Shown: positions 40,621-49,705, numbered from the stretch's first letter. The stretch is 64,000 nt of DNA from Streptomyces sp. Root431 (GCF_001426585.1 NZ_LMEI01000007.1:18584-82583); one strand, 5' to 3'. Translations and numbers: made by a program. Notes: generated by a model not told the origin, from the sequence alone.

Positions 40621-42502
40621 GGTCGGTCCTCCGTGAGGCGGAGCGGGGCAGGGGCGGAATCTCCGGCGCGTTGGCGGCGCAGGCGATGAAGAGCAGGAAG
40701 ACGCCGCTGACGACCAGGCTCGCGACGGCGACGGCGAGGGCGGCGGAGTCGATCGCGACCGAGCAGAGCCAGCCGGCGCCGGTGGCCCAGGCGCCGGCGG
40801 TGGCGAGCCGGAGGAGGCCCTCGCCGAGCCGGTCGACCTGGACGGGCACGGTCTGGCGGTGCGCGCCGCGCAGCAGCAGGACGGCGGAGAAGGTGATGCC
40901 GAGCGCGTTGGCGGCGGCGATGCCGACGGCGCCCCAGTAGTGGGCGCCGGGGATCCCGGCGACGGTGGTCGTGGCGAGCCCGGCGGCCATGGCGGCGGCC
41001 GGGTACCAGAGGGGGCGGGCGGCGGAGAAGTAGCAGCGGACGAGGGCGCCGACCATGGTCTGGCCCAGCAGGCCGAGGGCGTAGACGCGCATGACGGCGG
41101 CGGTGGCCACCGTGTCCGTACGGTCGAACTCGCCCCTCTCGAAGAGGAGTTCGACAATCTTCGGGGCGGCGGCGATCACCGTCGAGGCACCGACGAGGAC
41201 GACGACCGCGGCGAGCAGCAGATCCCGCTCGACCCGGCGGCGGGCCGCCTCCGTGTCGCCCGCCGCGAGCGCGCGGGCGACCACCGGGAAGCTGACCGTG
41301 CACAGCATCAGGGAGAGGATCATCGGCATCTGCGCGACCTTCTGCGCGTAGTTCAGATGCGAGATCGCCCCGGCGGGCAGCGGCGAGGCGAGGAACCGCT
41401 CGATCAGGGTCTGGGACTGGCGGCAGAGCGAGAAGGCGACGACGGGCGCGATGAGACCGAGGACCAGGATGCGGCCCTCCGCGCCGACCCGCCCGCTCTC
41501 GGGGGCGAGCGTGGTCGGCTCCTCCTTCGGGACCGGCCGGGTCCGCAGCTCGCGCAGGAGCGAGGGCGCCTGGACGAGGACCATCAGGACCCCGCCGACC
41601 GCGACCCCGGCGGCGGCCGACCGCACGCCCCACGGCTCGCGCAGCACCAGGATCGTGCCGATGATGCCGACGTTGTACGCCACGTAGATCGCGGCCGGCG
41701 GCACGAAGCAGCCGTGCGCGCGGAGCGCGGCCGAGCAGTACCCCACCAGCGCGAAGGACAGCACGCAGGTCGCGGTCAGCCGGGTGCAGTCGACGGCGAG
41801 CTGGGGGCCGGGCAGGCCGGGTGCGAGGGCGGAGACGATCAGCGGCGCCGCCAGGACGAGTACGGCGGCGGCGACGGCGACGGCGAGGGTGAGCCGCGGG
41901 AGCGTGCCCCGCACGAGCGCGCGCACCGGATCCCCGAAGAGGCTGCCGGAGCGGCGGGCCAGGGCCCGGGAGAAGGCGGGCACGAGGATCAGCGCGAGCG
42001 CGTCCTCGATCAGCAGCGTCGACGCGAACTCGGGCACGGTCCACGCCACGAGGAACGCGTCGGTCTCGGCGCCCGCGCCGAAGTACCCGGCGAGGATCTG
42101 GTCCCGGACGAGCCCGAGCAGGGCCCCGAGGGCGGTGAGCGCGGCGGTGACGGCGGCGGCCTTCGCGAGGAAGCCCCGCCCCTGCACCCGGTCCGCCGCC
42201 GTCGCCCGCACCCGCACCCGGGCGTGCGCCCGGCGCCCGCGCGGCGGCGGCTGCGCCCGCACCCGGTCGGCCCGTACGACCGTGTCGGTCGCCGTCCTCC
42301 CGGCCGCACCCGCGGCCCCCACCGCACCGACCCCCGGCAGCGCCGAGGCCTCCGGGGCCCACGGGGAGTCCGTGGGGCCCGGAGGCGCGGTCGGCCAGGG
42401 GTCGGCGAGCGGGGTGCCGCAGGGCGGCCGGGGAGCGGAGCGCGGGGCGCCGGGCCACGGAGTGTCCGTGGGCTCCGGCTCCCCGGCCCACGGGTCACGC
42501 AC
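40517..42502 (-). CDS. MurJ-like lipid-linked oligosaccharide flippase
   Basis: 661-aa integral membrane protein with about 14 helices of the MurJ/MviN branch of the MOP exporters (VRDQILAGYFGAGAETDAFLVAWTVPEFASTLLIEDAL, SQTLIERFLASPLPAGAISHLNYAQK, LMLCTVSFPVVARAL). It should flip the lipid-linked repeat unit. The first 100 residues are Pro/Ala-rich and probably disordered. The C-terminal 35 residues overlap the deacetylase start and may be extra. GTG start overlaps the polymerase stop by 8 bases. Confidence 0.9.
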   Translation of the reverse strand: MRDPWAGEPEPTDTPWPGAPRSAPRPPCGTPLADPWPTAPPGPTDSPWAPEASALPGVGAVGAAGAAGRTATDTVVRADRVRAQPPPRGRRAHARVRVRATAADRVQGRGFLAKAAAVTAALTALGALLGLVRDQILAGYFGAGAETDAFLVAWTVPEFASTLLIEDALALILVPAFSRALARRSGSLFGDPVRALVRGTLPRLTLAVAVAAAVLVLAAPLIVSALAPGLPGPQLAVDCTRLTATCVLSFALVGYCSAALRAHGCFVPPAAIYVAYNVGIIGTILVLREPWGVRSAAAGVAVGGVLMVLVQAPSLLRELRTRPVPKEEPTTLAPESGRVGAEGRILVLGLIAPVVAFSLCRQSQTLIERFLASPLPAGAISHLNYAQKVAQMPMILSLMLCTVSFPVVARALAAGDTEAARRRVERDLLLAAVVVLVGASTVIAAAPKIVELLFERGEFDRTDTVATAAVMRVYALGLLGQTMVGALVRCYFSAARPLWYPAAAMAAGLATTTVAGIPGAHYWGAVGIAAANALGITFSAVLLLRGAHRQTVPVQVDRLGEGLLRLATAGAWATGAGWLCSVAIDSAALAVAVASLVVSGVFLLFIACAANAPEIPPLPRSASRRTDHARPHRAAPTAAEAAPVGETAPVGGDVPLDHGPR

Positions 42503-43832
42503 GCCGCACCTCCGCCAGCGACCACCAGGCCGCCAGGCCGAACACGACGGACATCAGCACCGTCGACGGGCCGCCGATGTCCGCGTAGAAGAAGTCGATG
42601 AGCTGCCACGACAGCAGCCCCGCCGCGACGAGCGCGCAGTCCGCGCCGAGGCGCCGCCGCCGCAGCGCGCCGACGAGCAGCGCCACCCAGCTGCCCGCCA
42701 GGGCGAGCAGCCCCACGAGCCCCTGCTCGCTGAGGACCAGGAGGTACATGTTGTGCGGGGACAGCAGCGGCTGCCGCTGGAAGGCCGCGCCCGCGCCCGC
42801 CGTGTCGCTGCCGGAGGACAGTGCCAGCGAGGCGTTCGAGTCGCGGTACGCGGGGAAGCCCTTGAGCCCGACTCCCGTCAGCGGCTCCGTGCTCCACATC
42901 CGTCCGGCCGCCGCCCACATCGTGTACCGGTCCGTCACCGACTGGTCCGGCGCTGCCGCCACCTGCGTGATGCTGGCGACCCGCTCCTTCACCATCGCCG
43001 AACCGATGCCGAGGCCGCCGACGAGGACGACCCCGAGGGCGCCCGCCGCGAGCGCCACCCGCGCCGCCCGGCGCGGCCCGGAGAGCAGCAGCTGGATCCC
43101 GCAGGCGAGCACGGTCGCGATCCACGCGCCCCGGCTGAACGACAGCACCAGCGGCAGGAAGAGCAGCCCCGCGCAGACCAGCGCCGCCGTCCGGGTCCGG
43201 CCCGGCCCGCTGCCGAGCGCGATCCCGGTGACGATGACGAGCCCGTACGACACGACCGTCGCCATGCCCATCACATCGGTCGGCCCGAAGGTGCCGACGG
43301 CCCGGATGTCCTCGCCCATGTACGAGGCGCCCGTCCCGGTCAGGTACTGGAGCACGCCCACCGCGCCCTGGAGCAGCGCGAGTCCGACGAGGCCCCAGGC
43401 GACGACGGCGAAGTCCCGCCGGTCGCGGATCATCAGGAGCACGGCCGCCGGGACGAGGACGAAGATCTGTACGTAGCGGGCGACGCCCGGCAGGCTCGCC
43501 GCCGGGTCGCTCGACGTGATCGCGGCCAGACAGATCCCGAGGACGGGCAGGCCGAGGACGACGGCCGCCGCCCGGGTCAGCGGCCGGGCGCCGCCGCGCA
43601 GCACCCGCACGAGACAGATCAGGACGAGGAGCCCGGAGGCCGCGTCCGCGATCGTGCCCGTACCACCGGTCCCGCCCTGCGCGCCGCCGCCGCCCGGGAC
43701 GAGCAGCAGCGCGATCACGGCCAGGACCGGGGACAGCGCCCCGGCCCGGCGGGCCCAGTCCCGTACGTCCTCGCGGTACCGGTCCCGGGCCTCCGGGGCG
43801 ACCGCCGGCACATGCGTCACGGCCGTGGCCAT
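42495..43832 (-). CDS. O-antigen ligase/polymerase family membrane protein (Wzy-like)
   Basis: 445-aa protein with about 11 membrane helices and the Wzy_C domain pattern (LSFSRGAWIATVLACGIQLLL, then an external loop RYTMWAAAGRMWSTEPLTGVG, NMYLLVLSEQGLVGL). It should polymerise repeat units or join the chain to an acceptor. ATG at 43832 starts two bases after the priming-transferase stop. Central gene of the polysaccharide operon. Confidence 0.9.
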   Translation of the reverse strand: MATAVTHVPAVAPEARDRYREDVRDWARRAGALSPVLAVIALLLVPGGGGAQGGTGGTGTIADAASGLLVLICLVRVLRGGARPLTRAAAVVLGLPVLGICLAAITSSDPAASLPGVARYVQIFVLVPAAVLLMIRDRRDFAVVAWGLVGLALLQGAVGVLQYLTGTGASYMGEDIRAVGTFGPTDVMGMATVVSYGLVIVTGIALGSGPGRTRTAALVCAGLLFLPLVLSFSRGAWIATVLACGIQLLLSGPRRAARVALAAGALGVVLVGGLGIGSAMVKERVASITQVAAAPDQSVTDRYTMWAAAGRMWSTEPLTGVGLKGFPAYRDSNASLALSSGSDTAGAGAAFQRQPLLSPHNMYLLVLSEQGLVGLLALAGSWVALLVGALRRRRLGADCALVAAGLLSWQLIDFFYADIGGPSTVLMSVVFGLAAWWSLAEVRRA

Positions 43833-43834
43833 CC

Positions 43835-45286
43835 TCAGCTCCCTGTGGGTCGGACGAGCCCGGCCGCCGTACGCAGCAGGATGCAGACGTCCTGCCAGAG
43901 CGACCAGTGGTCGATGTAGTGGTTGTCGAAGCGGCAGCGGTCCTCGATCGAGGTGTCGCCGCGCAGCCCGTGCACCTGCGCCAGACCCGTCAGCCCCACC
44001 GGCATCCGGTGCCGGGCCGCGTAACCAGCGTGGATCTTGCTGAACTGGGCGACGAAGTACGGACGTTCGGGACGTGGCCCGACCAGGCTCATGTCCCCCC
44101 GCAGCACGTTCCACAGCTGCGGCAGCTCGTCCAGCGAGCTCTTGCGCAGGAAACTGCCGGCCGCGCTCATCCGCCGGTCGCCCGCCACGTTCCAGCGGGT
44201 CGCCGACTCGGTGTCGTCGGACGGCCGCAGCGTACGGAACTTGAGGAGCGTGAAGTGGCGGCCGTGCTGGCCCACCCGCTCCTGCCGGAACAGGACCCCC
44301 GGACCGTCCGAGAGGCGCACGGCGAGCGCGCACAGCAGCAGCACCGGCAGCGCGAGCGCGAGCGCGGGCGCGGCGAGCACGATGTCGAGCGCGCGCTTGG
44401 CGGTCAGCCCGCGGCGCTCGCCCAGCGGGACGATCCGGTGCCGGGCGTACCCCCACAGGTGCTCGCCCATCGGCCCCGTCTGCCGCTCGCCGCCCACGCG
44501 CCACGTCGTGCAGCCGTAGTGCTGGAAGAGCGTCACCAGACCCGGGTCGTCGTCGAGGAACACCGCCTCGCACACGCTGTTCTGGATGACGGCCCGGTGG
44601 ATCTCCTCGGTCGTGGTGAGCACCGGGAGTCCGGCCTCCCGGGCCGTCCGGGAAGCCCCGCCCTGCTCCGGCACGCCGACGATCCCGACCGGCCGCAGCC
44701 CGTACTCGGGGTGCTGGGCCGCCGCGGCGGCGAACCGGCGCGCGGCACCCGCCCCGCCGACGACGAGCGCCGAGCGCGGGTGCTCCCGCGCCACCCGCCG
44801 CCTGCGGGCGAGCAGCACCGCGCGGACCAGGCACGCGACGGCGACGTGCGTGCCGTACGCGGCACACAGCCGCAGCGGCCCGATCGCCAGGGCGGGGGCG
44901 TACGCGGCGACCCCGGCCGCCGCCAGACACCAGGCGACCCCGGCGCGGGAGGCGAGCGCGGGCAGCTCGTCGAGCACCCGGGCGTGCGCGGCCGGCCGGT
45001 AGAGACCCCCGTGCCCGTCGAGGACGAGGACGAGCGCCGCGATCGGCAGCAGCAGCCGGGCGTCGTGGTGCGCCGCGCTCAGCAGCGAGGCTGCCGCGAG
45101 GACGGCGAGACAGTCGACCGCCACGAGCGGCCCGGCGCCGGACCGCCGCCGCCGGGCGGGGCGGCGCGGCAGCGCGAGCCGGTCGGTCGTGCCGCGGCGC
45201 TGTGCGAGGGAGACGAGGCCGAAGGCCTGGCCCGCCGTGGGCCAGGGGCCGGGCGAGGGAGGAACGCTGGTACTTTCCGTGGTCAC
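43835..45286 (-). CDS. Priming sugar-1-phosphate transferase (WbaP/WcaJ-like)
   Basis: 483-aa polyprenyl-phosphate sugar phosphotransferase that starts repeat-unit synthesis. The N-terminal half has several helices and a CoA-like Rossmann domain (SALVVGGAGAARRFAAAA); the C-terminal half is the catalytic domain: KRALDIVLAAPALALALPVLL, FRQERVGQHGRHFTLLKFRT, DELPQLWNVLRGDMSLVGPRPERP, GLTGLAQVHGLRGDTSIEDR. Choice of sugar is unknown. GTG at 45286 overlaps the upstream glycosyltransferase stop (GTGA). Confidence 0.92.
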   Translation of the reverse strand: MTTESTSVPPSPGPWPTAGQAFGLVSLAQRRGTTDRLALPRRPARRRRSGAGPLVAVDCLAVLAAASLLSAAHHDARLLLPIAALVLVLDGHGGLYRPAAHARVLDELPALASRAGVAWCLAAAGVAAYAPALAIGPLRLCAAYGTHVAVACLVRAVLLARRRRVAREHPRSALVVGGAGAARRFAAAAAQHPEYGLRPVGIVGVPEQGGASRTAREAGLPVLTTTEEIHRAVIQNSVCEAVFLDDDPGLVTLFQHYGCTTWRVGGERQTGPMGEHLWGYARHRIVPLGERRGLTAKRALDIVLAAPALALALPVLLLCALAVRLSDGPGVLFRQERVGQHGRHFTLLKFRTLRPSDDTESATRWNVAGDRRMSAAGSFLRKSSLDELPQLWNVLRGDMSLVGPRPERPYFVAQFSKIHAGYAARHRMPVGLTGLAQVHGLRGDTSIEDRCRFDNHYIDHWSLWQDVCILLRTAAGLVRPTGS

Positions 45287-46428
45287 TGCGCAATCGGCTC
45301 TCTGTGCTCGGCCCCCCGCACGCCGGCCAGTTCGCGGTAGACGTCCGCGACGGCCGCGCCGGTGCGCCGGACATCGAAACTGCTGAGTACGTGTTCGTGG
45401 GCCTCGCGGCCCAGACGGTGCCGCAGCTCCGGCCTGCCGAGGAGGCGGCCGAGAGCGGCGGCGAGCGCGGCCGGGTCCTCGGGCGGGACCAGGCACAGGG
45501 GTTCGTGGGCGGGCGGCAGGCTCTCGCGCGCTCCGTCCACATCGCTGACGACGACCGGCCGGCCGCTCGCCATGGCCTCCAGGGGCGCGAGCGCCATGCC
45601 CTCCCAGCGGGACGGCAGGACGACCACGTCGGCGGCCCGGTACCAGGGGACGGTGTCGTCGACGGCGCCGGTGAAGCGGACCGAAGGGCCGGCCGCCGCC
45701 CGCAGCCGCGCGCCGTCCGGGCCGTCACCGACCAGGACGAGACGGGCCGTCGGCACCTCCGCGAGGACCGCGGGCCAGGCGGCGAGCAGCACGTCCTGTC
45801 CCTTCTGGCGGCAGAGCCGGCCCACGCAGACGACGGTGGGCACGGGATTGCCGGGCGGGCCCGCGGTCGCGAACCGGGCCACGTCCACACCGTTGTGGAC
45901 GACGGACCAGTCCGCCACGACCCCGGCCTCCTCGCCGGTACGGCGCTCGGCCTCGCTCACGCAGAGGATCCGGTCCGCCCAGCGGGCGCCGAACCGCTCC
46001 CAGCGGCGGGCCAGCGACGCGGTCGTCCCGGTGACCGCCTCGAAGGACCAGGCATGCGGCTGATACACCGTCGGAACCCGTCCCCGCAGGGCGAGTCGGG
46101 CACAGAGACCGGCCTTGGCGCTGTGCGCGTGGACGAGACCGGGCCGGACGGCGCGGATGACCCGCGCCAGCCCCGTCGTCTCGCGGACCAGCCCGGGGCC
46201 GGGGTCCCGGCCGGCCGGCCAGTCGTGGGTCTCCGCGCCCTCGACGCGGACCGCGGCGGAGACGGAGGTGTCCGGCGGGCACGCGACCGCGACCCGCAGG
46301 CCGGCGGCGCGCTGGGCGCGGACCAGGTCGACGACGACGCGGGCGACCCCGCCGTCACCGGGCTGGACCGCGTGCAGGACGGTGACGGACGAGAGGTCCG
46401 GCGCTTCAGGCGCCAGTGGAGGCCGCAC
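45283..46428 (-). CDS. Glycosyltransferase family 4
   Basis: 381-aa GT-B enzyme: GDGGVARVVVDLVRAQRAAG, LVHAHSAKAGLCARLA, QPHAWSFEAVTG, VVHNGVDVARF, CVGRLCRQKGQDVLLAAWP, and a C-terminal EGMALAPLEAMASGRPVVVSDVDG. Similar to glycosyltransferases that follow priming enzymes in capsule and exopolysaccharide operons. GTG at 46428 lies two bases after the DUF3344 stop. It overlaps the next gene. Confidence 0.9.
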   Translation of the reverse strand: MRPPLAPEAPDLSSVTVLHAVQPGDGGVARVVVDLVRAQRAAGLRVAVACPPDTSVSAAVRVEGAETHDWPAGRDPGPGLVRETTGLARVIRAVRPGLVHAHSAKAGLCARLALRGRVPTVYQPHAWSFEAVTGTTASLARRWERFGARWADRILCVSEAERRTGEEAGVVADWSVVHNGVDVARFATAGPPGNPVPTVVCVGRLCRQKGQDVLLAAWPAVLAEVPTARLVLVGDGPDGARLRAAAGPSVRFTGAVDDTVPWYRAADVVVLPSRWEGMALAPLEAMASGRPVVVSDVDGARESLPPAHEPLCLVPPEDPAALAAALGRLLGRPELRHRLGREAHEHVLSSFDVRRTGAAVADVYRELAGVRGAEHREPIAQ

Positions 46429-46429
46429 G

Positions 46430-47488
46430 TCAGCGCCGGACGTCGGCCTGGAGGAAGAGCGCACCGAGCCAGACGGTGTCCTTCCGGCTGCCGAACCGGA
46501 CGTGGACACGATCCGCCCCCTCACGCAGCGCCCCCCGCAGATCGAAGACGTCGGAGTCGTACCCCAGAGTGTTCGTACCATCGGGATAACGGACCGTCCG
46601 ACCGGTGCCGAATTCGGTGATGCTGGAGTTCATGACGTCGTCCGCGGAATTGGCGGAATCGGCCATTCGGACGCTCTTGGACGCGCCCGTTTCGACCGCC
46701 AGGTAATCACCGGAAGTGCCGCGATCACCGTCATAGGCGATCACGCCGAGCCGTCCGCCCGCGCCCTTCGGATAACGCTTTCCATCGACCGGGACACGCA
46801 GCTCACCGCCCCCGGGGCCGACCGTTTCGAAACCGTCCCAGACGGCCAGTCGGCGCAGTGGTTCCGAGGGCTTCTCGTACGCGGCGACGAGCGTCCAGCC
46901 GCCCCAGCCGCCGACCTTCGAACGCCCCATGGCCACATTGACCTGGGCGACGGTCCACTGCCCCGGGCGGGCCGAGCGGACCAGCTCGGTGACGTCGGCG
47001 GAGGCCTGGAAGGCGTCCGCGCCGACGGCGGTGCGGTGCCCGATCAGGGTGTCGGCGAGCAGCGCCTTGTACTGGCCGCCGGGCTCGGCGATCAGGACGC
47101 GCCCGTTGTCCGCGGGCGGCTTCTGCTCGCCCACCCGCAGGTTCCCGCCCCAGTACAGACGGGCCCAGCTCACCCGGGCGCCCGCGGGAACCGCCAGCTC
47201 GGCGCGGCTGGAGTTGTATGTGTTGGGGTCCTTGTCCACGTCGACGTACGCGATCGAGGCGTTGTCGTTGACCGACTCGGTGCCCTTCACGCCCTTCGCC
47301 GAGGTGTTCGCGGCCCGCACGATCCCGCCGTGCTGCTCGGCCTGGTAGCGCGGGGCGAAGGGGACGCGCGCCGCCTCACCGGGCCGGGGCGCGGCGGCGG
47401 AGGCGACCGGCAGCGCGGCGGACAGGACCGCACACGACAGGGCGCACACCACACTGCGACGCACAGCAGGAAACGCTGAATTCCGCAT
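46430..47488 (-). CDS. Secreted DUF3344 protein, first gene of the polysaccharide operon
   Basis: 352-aa secreted protein. Signal peptide about 1-32 (AVLSAALPVASA), then the DUF3344 fold: repeated beta-rich stretches (ASIAYVDVDKDPNTYNSSRAELAVP, VSWARLYWGGN, WTVAQVNVAMGR, GWGGWTLVAAYE, RVHVRFGSRKDTVWLGALF). Carbohydrate-binding or adhesin-like roles are suggested for such proteins, but none is established. GGAGAA before the ATG fixes the start. It is the first gene of the nine-gene operon. Confidence 0.85.
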   Translation of the reverse strand: MRNSAFPAVRRSVVCALSCAVLSAALPVASAAAPRPGEAARVPFAPRYQAEQHGGIVRAANTSAKGVKGTESVNDNASIAYVDVDKDPNTYNSSRAELAVPAGARVSWARLYWGGNLRVGEQKPPADNGRVLIAEPGGQYKALLADTLIGHRTAVGADAFQASADVTELVRSARPGQWTVAQVNVAMGRSKVGGWGGWTLVAAYEKPSEPLRRLAVWDGFETVGPGGGELRVPVDGKRYPKGAGGRLGVIAYDGDRGTSGDYLAVETGASKSVRMADSANSADDVMNSSITEFGTGRTVRYPDGTNTLGYDSDVFDLRGALREGADRVHVRFGSRKDTVWLGALFLQADVRR

Positions 47489-47595
47489 ACAGGTTCTCCG
47501 CTTTGATGAGAGGAGGAAGGGAAGACCCGAGAAGGCCGGGAGAGGGGAAGGTGTCGTCCGCACGAAATGGGTGAACGCGCGGCCGGCCCGGAAGC

Positions 47596-47611
47596 AACGT
47601 TCGGGAACGTT
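47596..47611. promoter_or_regulatory. Palindrome AACGTTC-GG-GAACGTT, candidate operator
   Basis: Perfect 7-base inverted repeat with a 2-base centre, 108-123 bases before the DUF3344 start and between two divergent transcription units. Its size suits a dimeric regulator of the polysaccharide operon. Confidence 0.5.
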
Positions 47612-47665
47612 ATAACCCCGACGCGGGGCGATAGTAAGCATTAGATGCTCGGAAACGCTAACTCC

Positions 47666-47693
47666 CGTATCCACGCGGCAGGTTCCTCGTTGA
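47666..47693 (+). promoter_or_regulatory. BldN-like promoter of chaplin at 47.9 kb
   Basis: CGTATC (47666-47671), 16 bases, CGTTGA (47688-47693): five of six and six of six matches to the reported sigma-BldN consensus CGTAAC-N16-CGTTGA. A leader of about 170 bases would precede the chaplin start. Confidence 0.7.
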
Positions 47694-47870
47694 GCGTGTT
47701 GCGCCATTCCACGCCCAGTCCCTCCAATGGCCCTCTTATGGCCCAAAGATCGGTTGAACGTCACCCGTTCGGGAGAGCAACCGATGAAAGCCCGGGGCGT
47801 TGTTGAGGGAGCCGGGCCGAACAGTCCGCGCAGTCCGAGTTGGATGAATTCGATCGAGGAGCTCCTCCCC

Positions 47871-48110
47871 ATGTCCCGTATCGCCAAGGCCGTTGTCCTG
47901 ACCGTGGGTGCCGCCGCCGCGGTCGCCGGTGCCGCCGGCGTCGCCGCCGCCGACTCCATCGCCGAGGGCGCGGCCGTGAAGTCCCCGGGCGTCGGCTCCG
48001 GCAACGTCGTCCAGGTCCCGGTCCACATCCCGGTGAACGTCTGCGGCAACACCGTGAGCGTCATCGGCGCGCTGAACCCGACCTTCGGCAACTTCTGCGC
48101 CAACGTCTGA
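47871..48110 (+). CDS. Short chaplin, ChpF-like
   Basis: 79-aa secreted chaplin. Signal peptide about 1-27 (AGVAAA), then the chaplin domain: VKSPGVGSGNVVQVPVHIPV, NVCGNTVSVIGALNPTFG, NFCANV, with two Cys. GAGGAG lies 9 bases before ATG. It resembles the other short chaplins of the window but lacks the C-terminal Gly-rich tail of the one at 51.8 kb. The ChpF label is from neighbourhood resemblance to S. coelicolor and uncertain. Confidence 0.93.
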   Translation: MSRIAKAVVLTVGAAAAVAGAAGVAAADSIAEGAAVKSPGVGSGNVVQVPVHIPVNVCGNTVSVIGALNPTFGNFCANV

Positions 48111-48136
48111 TCTCGCACAGCGGATCGGTCCTTCCG

Positions 48137-48178
48137 AAGCCGGTGCGCCCACCCCGATCGGGGTGGGCGCACCGGCTT
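48137..48178. terminator. 42-base perfect palindrome with T-tract
   Basis: A perfect 21+21 base palindrome (AAGCCGGTGCGCCCACCCCGA and complement) directly after the chaplin, followed by TTTTCC. It is an intrinsic-type terminator, rare in this GC-rich DNA for having T residues. Confidence 0.9.
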
Positions 48179-48387
48179 TTTCCTTGCGGGGACTGGTGGG
48201 CTACTCGTTCGGCCGCACCGTCGTGCGCCGTTCGGTGCAACGGCGTACGCCCCTTCGGGGGGCAGGCCAGAAGGGTGGATTCACTCGAACGGAGACGTGG
48301 CGCTCAGTAGTTCCCCGGTTGCGGAGGGCTATACCCGCAGGCACGGTGGGAGAGAAGTTGTCCGACGCATAAGGAAAAGGAACACAT

Positions 48388-49236
48388 ATGCGTCCCCTGG
48401 CTACACGCCGCATCACCGCCCTGGCGATATCCGCCGCCATCACCCTCGGCGCGGCGGGACCCGCCGTCGCCGGCGAGCACCATCCGTCCTCCGCGGCCGA
48501 CCGGGCCGCCCACGCGCCACTCCCCGAAGCCGCCGCCCTGCTGACCCAGGCCGAGGCGCTCGGTGAGCTCGGCTCGGTGACGACCCCCGTGACCGAACTC
48601 GTCACCGCAGCCCTCAAGGCCGACGCGGGCCAGCTGCCCGCGGCCGACGCCGACGCCCTCAAGGCGAAGATCGCGGCGGCCGTCGACCAGGCCAAGGACA
48701 CGGCCCCGGCACCCCTGCCGGAAACCCCGGCACCGGACGTCCCGGCCCCGGACCTTCCCGCGCCGGACCTCCCGGCTCCGGATCTCCCGGCTCCGGATCT
48801 TCCGGCTCCGGATCTCCCCGCGCCTGATCTCCCCGCGCCGGATCTCCCCGTGAAGCCGCCGGTGAGTCTGCCCGTCGCCGCAGGCGCGAAGGCCGCCCCC
48901 GGTATCGCCGCCCCCGCGGACGTCGTGGACGACGCCCTCGCCACGGTCGAGAAGGCCGTCGCCGCCCTGCTCGCCGCCGTCACCTCGGGCGACGCCGGCG
49001 GAGTCGTACCGCAAGTGACCGCGACCCTGACCTCGCTGGTCAACCTCGCGGTCGCCACCGTGCTCGGCAGCGGTCTGCCCGCGCCGGACCTGGCCGGTCT
49101 GCCCGCCCTCCCGGCGCTCCCGGTCGCGGTTCCCGAGCTGCCCGTCGACCCGCCGGAGCTGCCGGTCGACACGCCCGTGAAGCCGCCCGTCGACGTCCCC
49201 GACCTGCCGGTCAAGCCCCCGCTGCCCGTCAGGTAG
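48388..49236 (+). CDS. Secreted protein with (Pro-Ala-Pro-Asp-Leu)n repeat
   Basis: 282-aa secreted protein. Signal peptide about 1-29 (GAAGPAVAG), an Ala-rich helical region (LPEAAALLTQAEALGELGS, ADALKAKIAAAVDQAK), a (PAPDL)n tract of about nine units, a second helical region (DALATVEKAVAALLAAVTSG), and a Pro/Val C-terminus (VPDLPVKPPLPVR). No LPXTG or enzyme motif. AAGGAAAAGGA precedes the ATG. Position next to chaplins suggests a surface or wall role. Not recognised as a known family. Confidence 0.82.
   Translation: MRPLATRRITALAISAAITLGAAGPAVAGEHHPSSAADRAAHAPLPEAAALLTQAEALGELGSVTTPVTELVTAALKADAGQLPAADADALKAKIAAAVDQAKDTAPAPLPETPAPDVPAPDLPAPDLPAPDLPAPDLPAPDLPAPDLPAPDLPVKPPVSLPVAAGAKAAPGIAAPADVVDDALATVEKAVAALLAAVTSGDAGGVVPQVTATLTSLVNLAVATVLGSGLPAPDLAGLPALPALPVAVPELPVDPPELPVDTPVKPPVDVPDLPVKPPLPVR
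48729..48849 (+). repeat. PAPDL codon repeat
   Basis: 15-base units (CCGGCTCCGGATCTC variants) repeated about eight times. Synonymous differences between units show some age. Confidence 0.9.
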
Positions 49237-49435
49237 TCCCCCGCACAGGCCCGTACCGGCCCGGCGTCCGCCGCACCGGTACGGGCCTTCGCGTGCGACA
49301 AATGTCGAGAAATCCTTCCTTCCGGAGTTTCCGGGGCAGGGCGCCTCTCGTTACAGGAGACGAAGGAACACATGGGATTCGGCCAAGAAGCCCGTGTGGG
49401 ACGTGACGTGAAAGCACAGAGGAAGGATTCTCCCC

Positions 49436-49705
49436 ATGAAGTCCACCAAGGTCGCCGCGGTCGTCGCCGGTTCGCTCGTCGCGCTGGGCGCCGCCACGCC
49501 CGCCATGGCCGCCGCGGAGGCGCTGACCCCCACCAGCCTGAACGGTGGGCTGGAGGCGATCGCCGCCAATGGACTGAAGACGGACATGCTGAGCACCACG
49601 ACCGAGGGCTCCCCGCTGAACACCGCCACGGACGCGCTGGGGCAGCTCAACGAGGCCGGCAAGGGCGGCTCGGCGCTGCTCGGCGGACTCCCGCTGGGCG
49701 GCTGA
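49436..49705 (+). CDS. Small secreted protein
   Basis: 89-aa protein: signal peptide about 1-26 (GAATPAMA), then a short Gly/Ala/Leu-rich mature part (LTPTSLNGGLEAIAANGLKT, SPLNTATDALGQLNEAGKGG, LGGLPLGG). No cysteine and no chaplin motif. AGGAAGGA lies 8-10 bases before the ATG. It resembles other small secreted proteins co-encoded with chaplins, but no family was recognised. Confidence 0.8.
   Translation: MKSTKVAAVVAGSLVALGAATPAMAAAEALTPTSLNGGLEAIAANGLKTDMLSTTTEGSPLNTATDALGQLNEAGKGGSALLGGLPLGG

Larger units (their letters stand above)
47489..47870. other. Divergent control region of the polysaccharide operon and chaplin
   Basis: About 380 bases, less GC-rich than the rest. It contains a perfect AACGTTC-GG-GAACGTT palindrome (47596-47611), a CCCCG...CGGGG hairpin (47616-47628), an AGCAT-TAG-ATGCT repeat (47637-47649), and a BldN-like promoter on the plus strand (47666-47693). 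No gene is supported in it. Confidence 0.6.

Noticed and set aside
42495..45890. A single 1131-residue minus-strand protein
   Set aside because: Only the C-terminal 445 residues read as a membrane polymerase; the rest overlaps the priming transferase, which has clear motifs in its own frame.
48300..48345. BldN-type promoter upstream of the PAPDL protein
   Set aside because: Best candidate (TCGAAC-N16-GTAGTT) matches the consensus too weakly.
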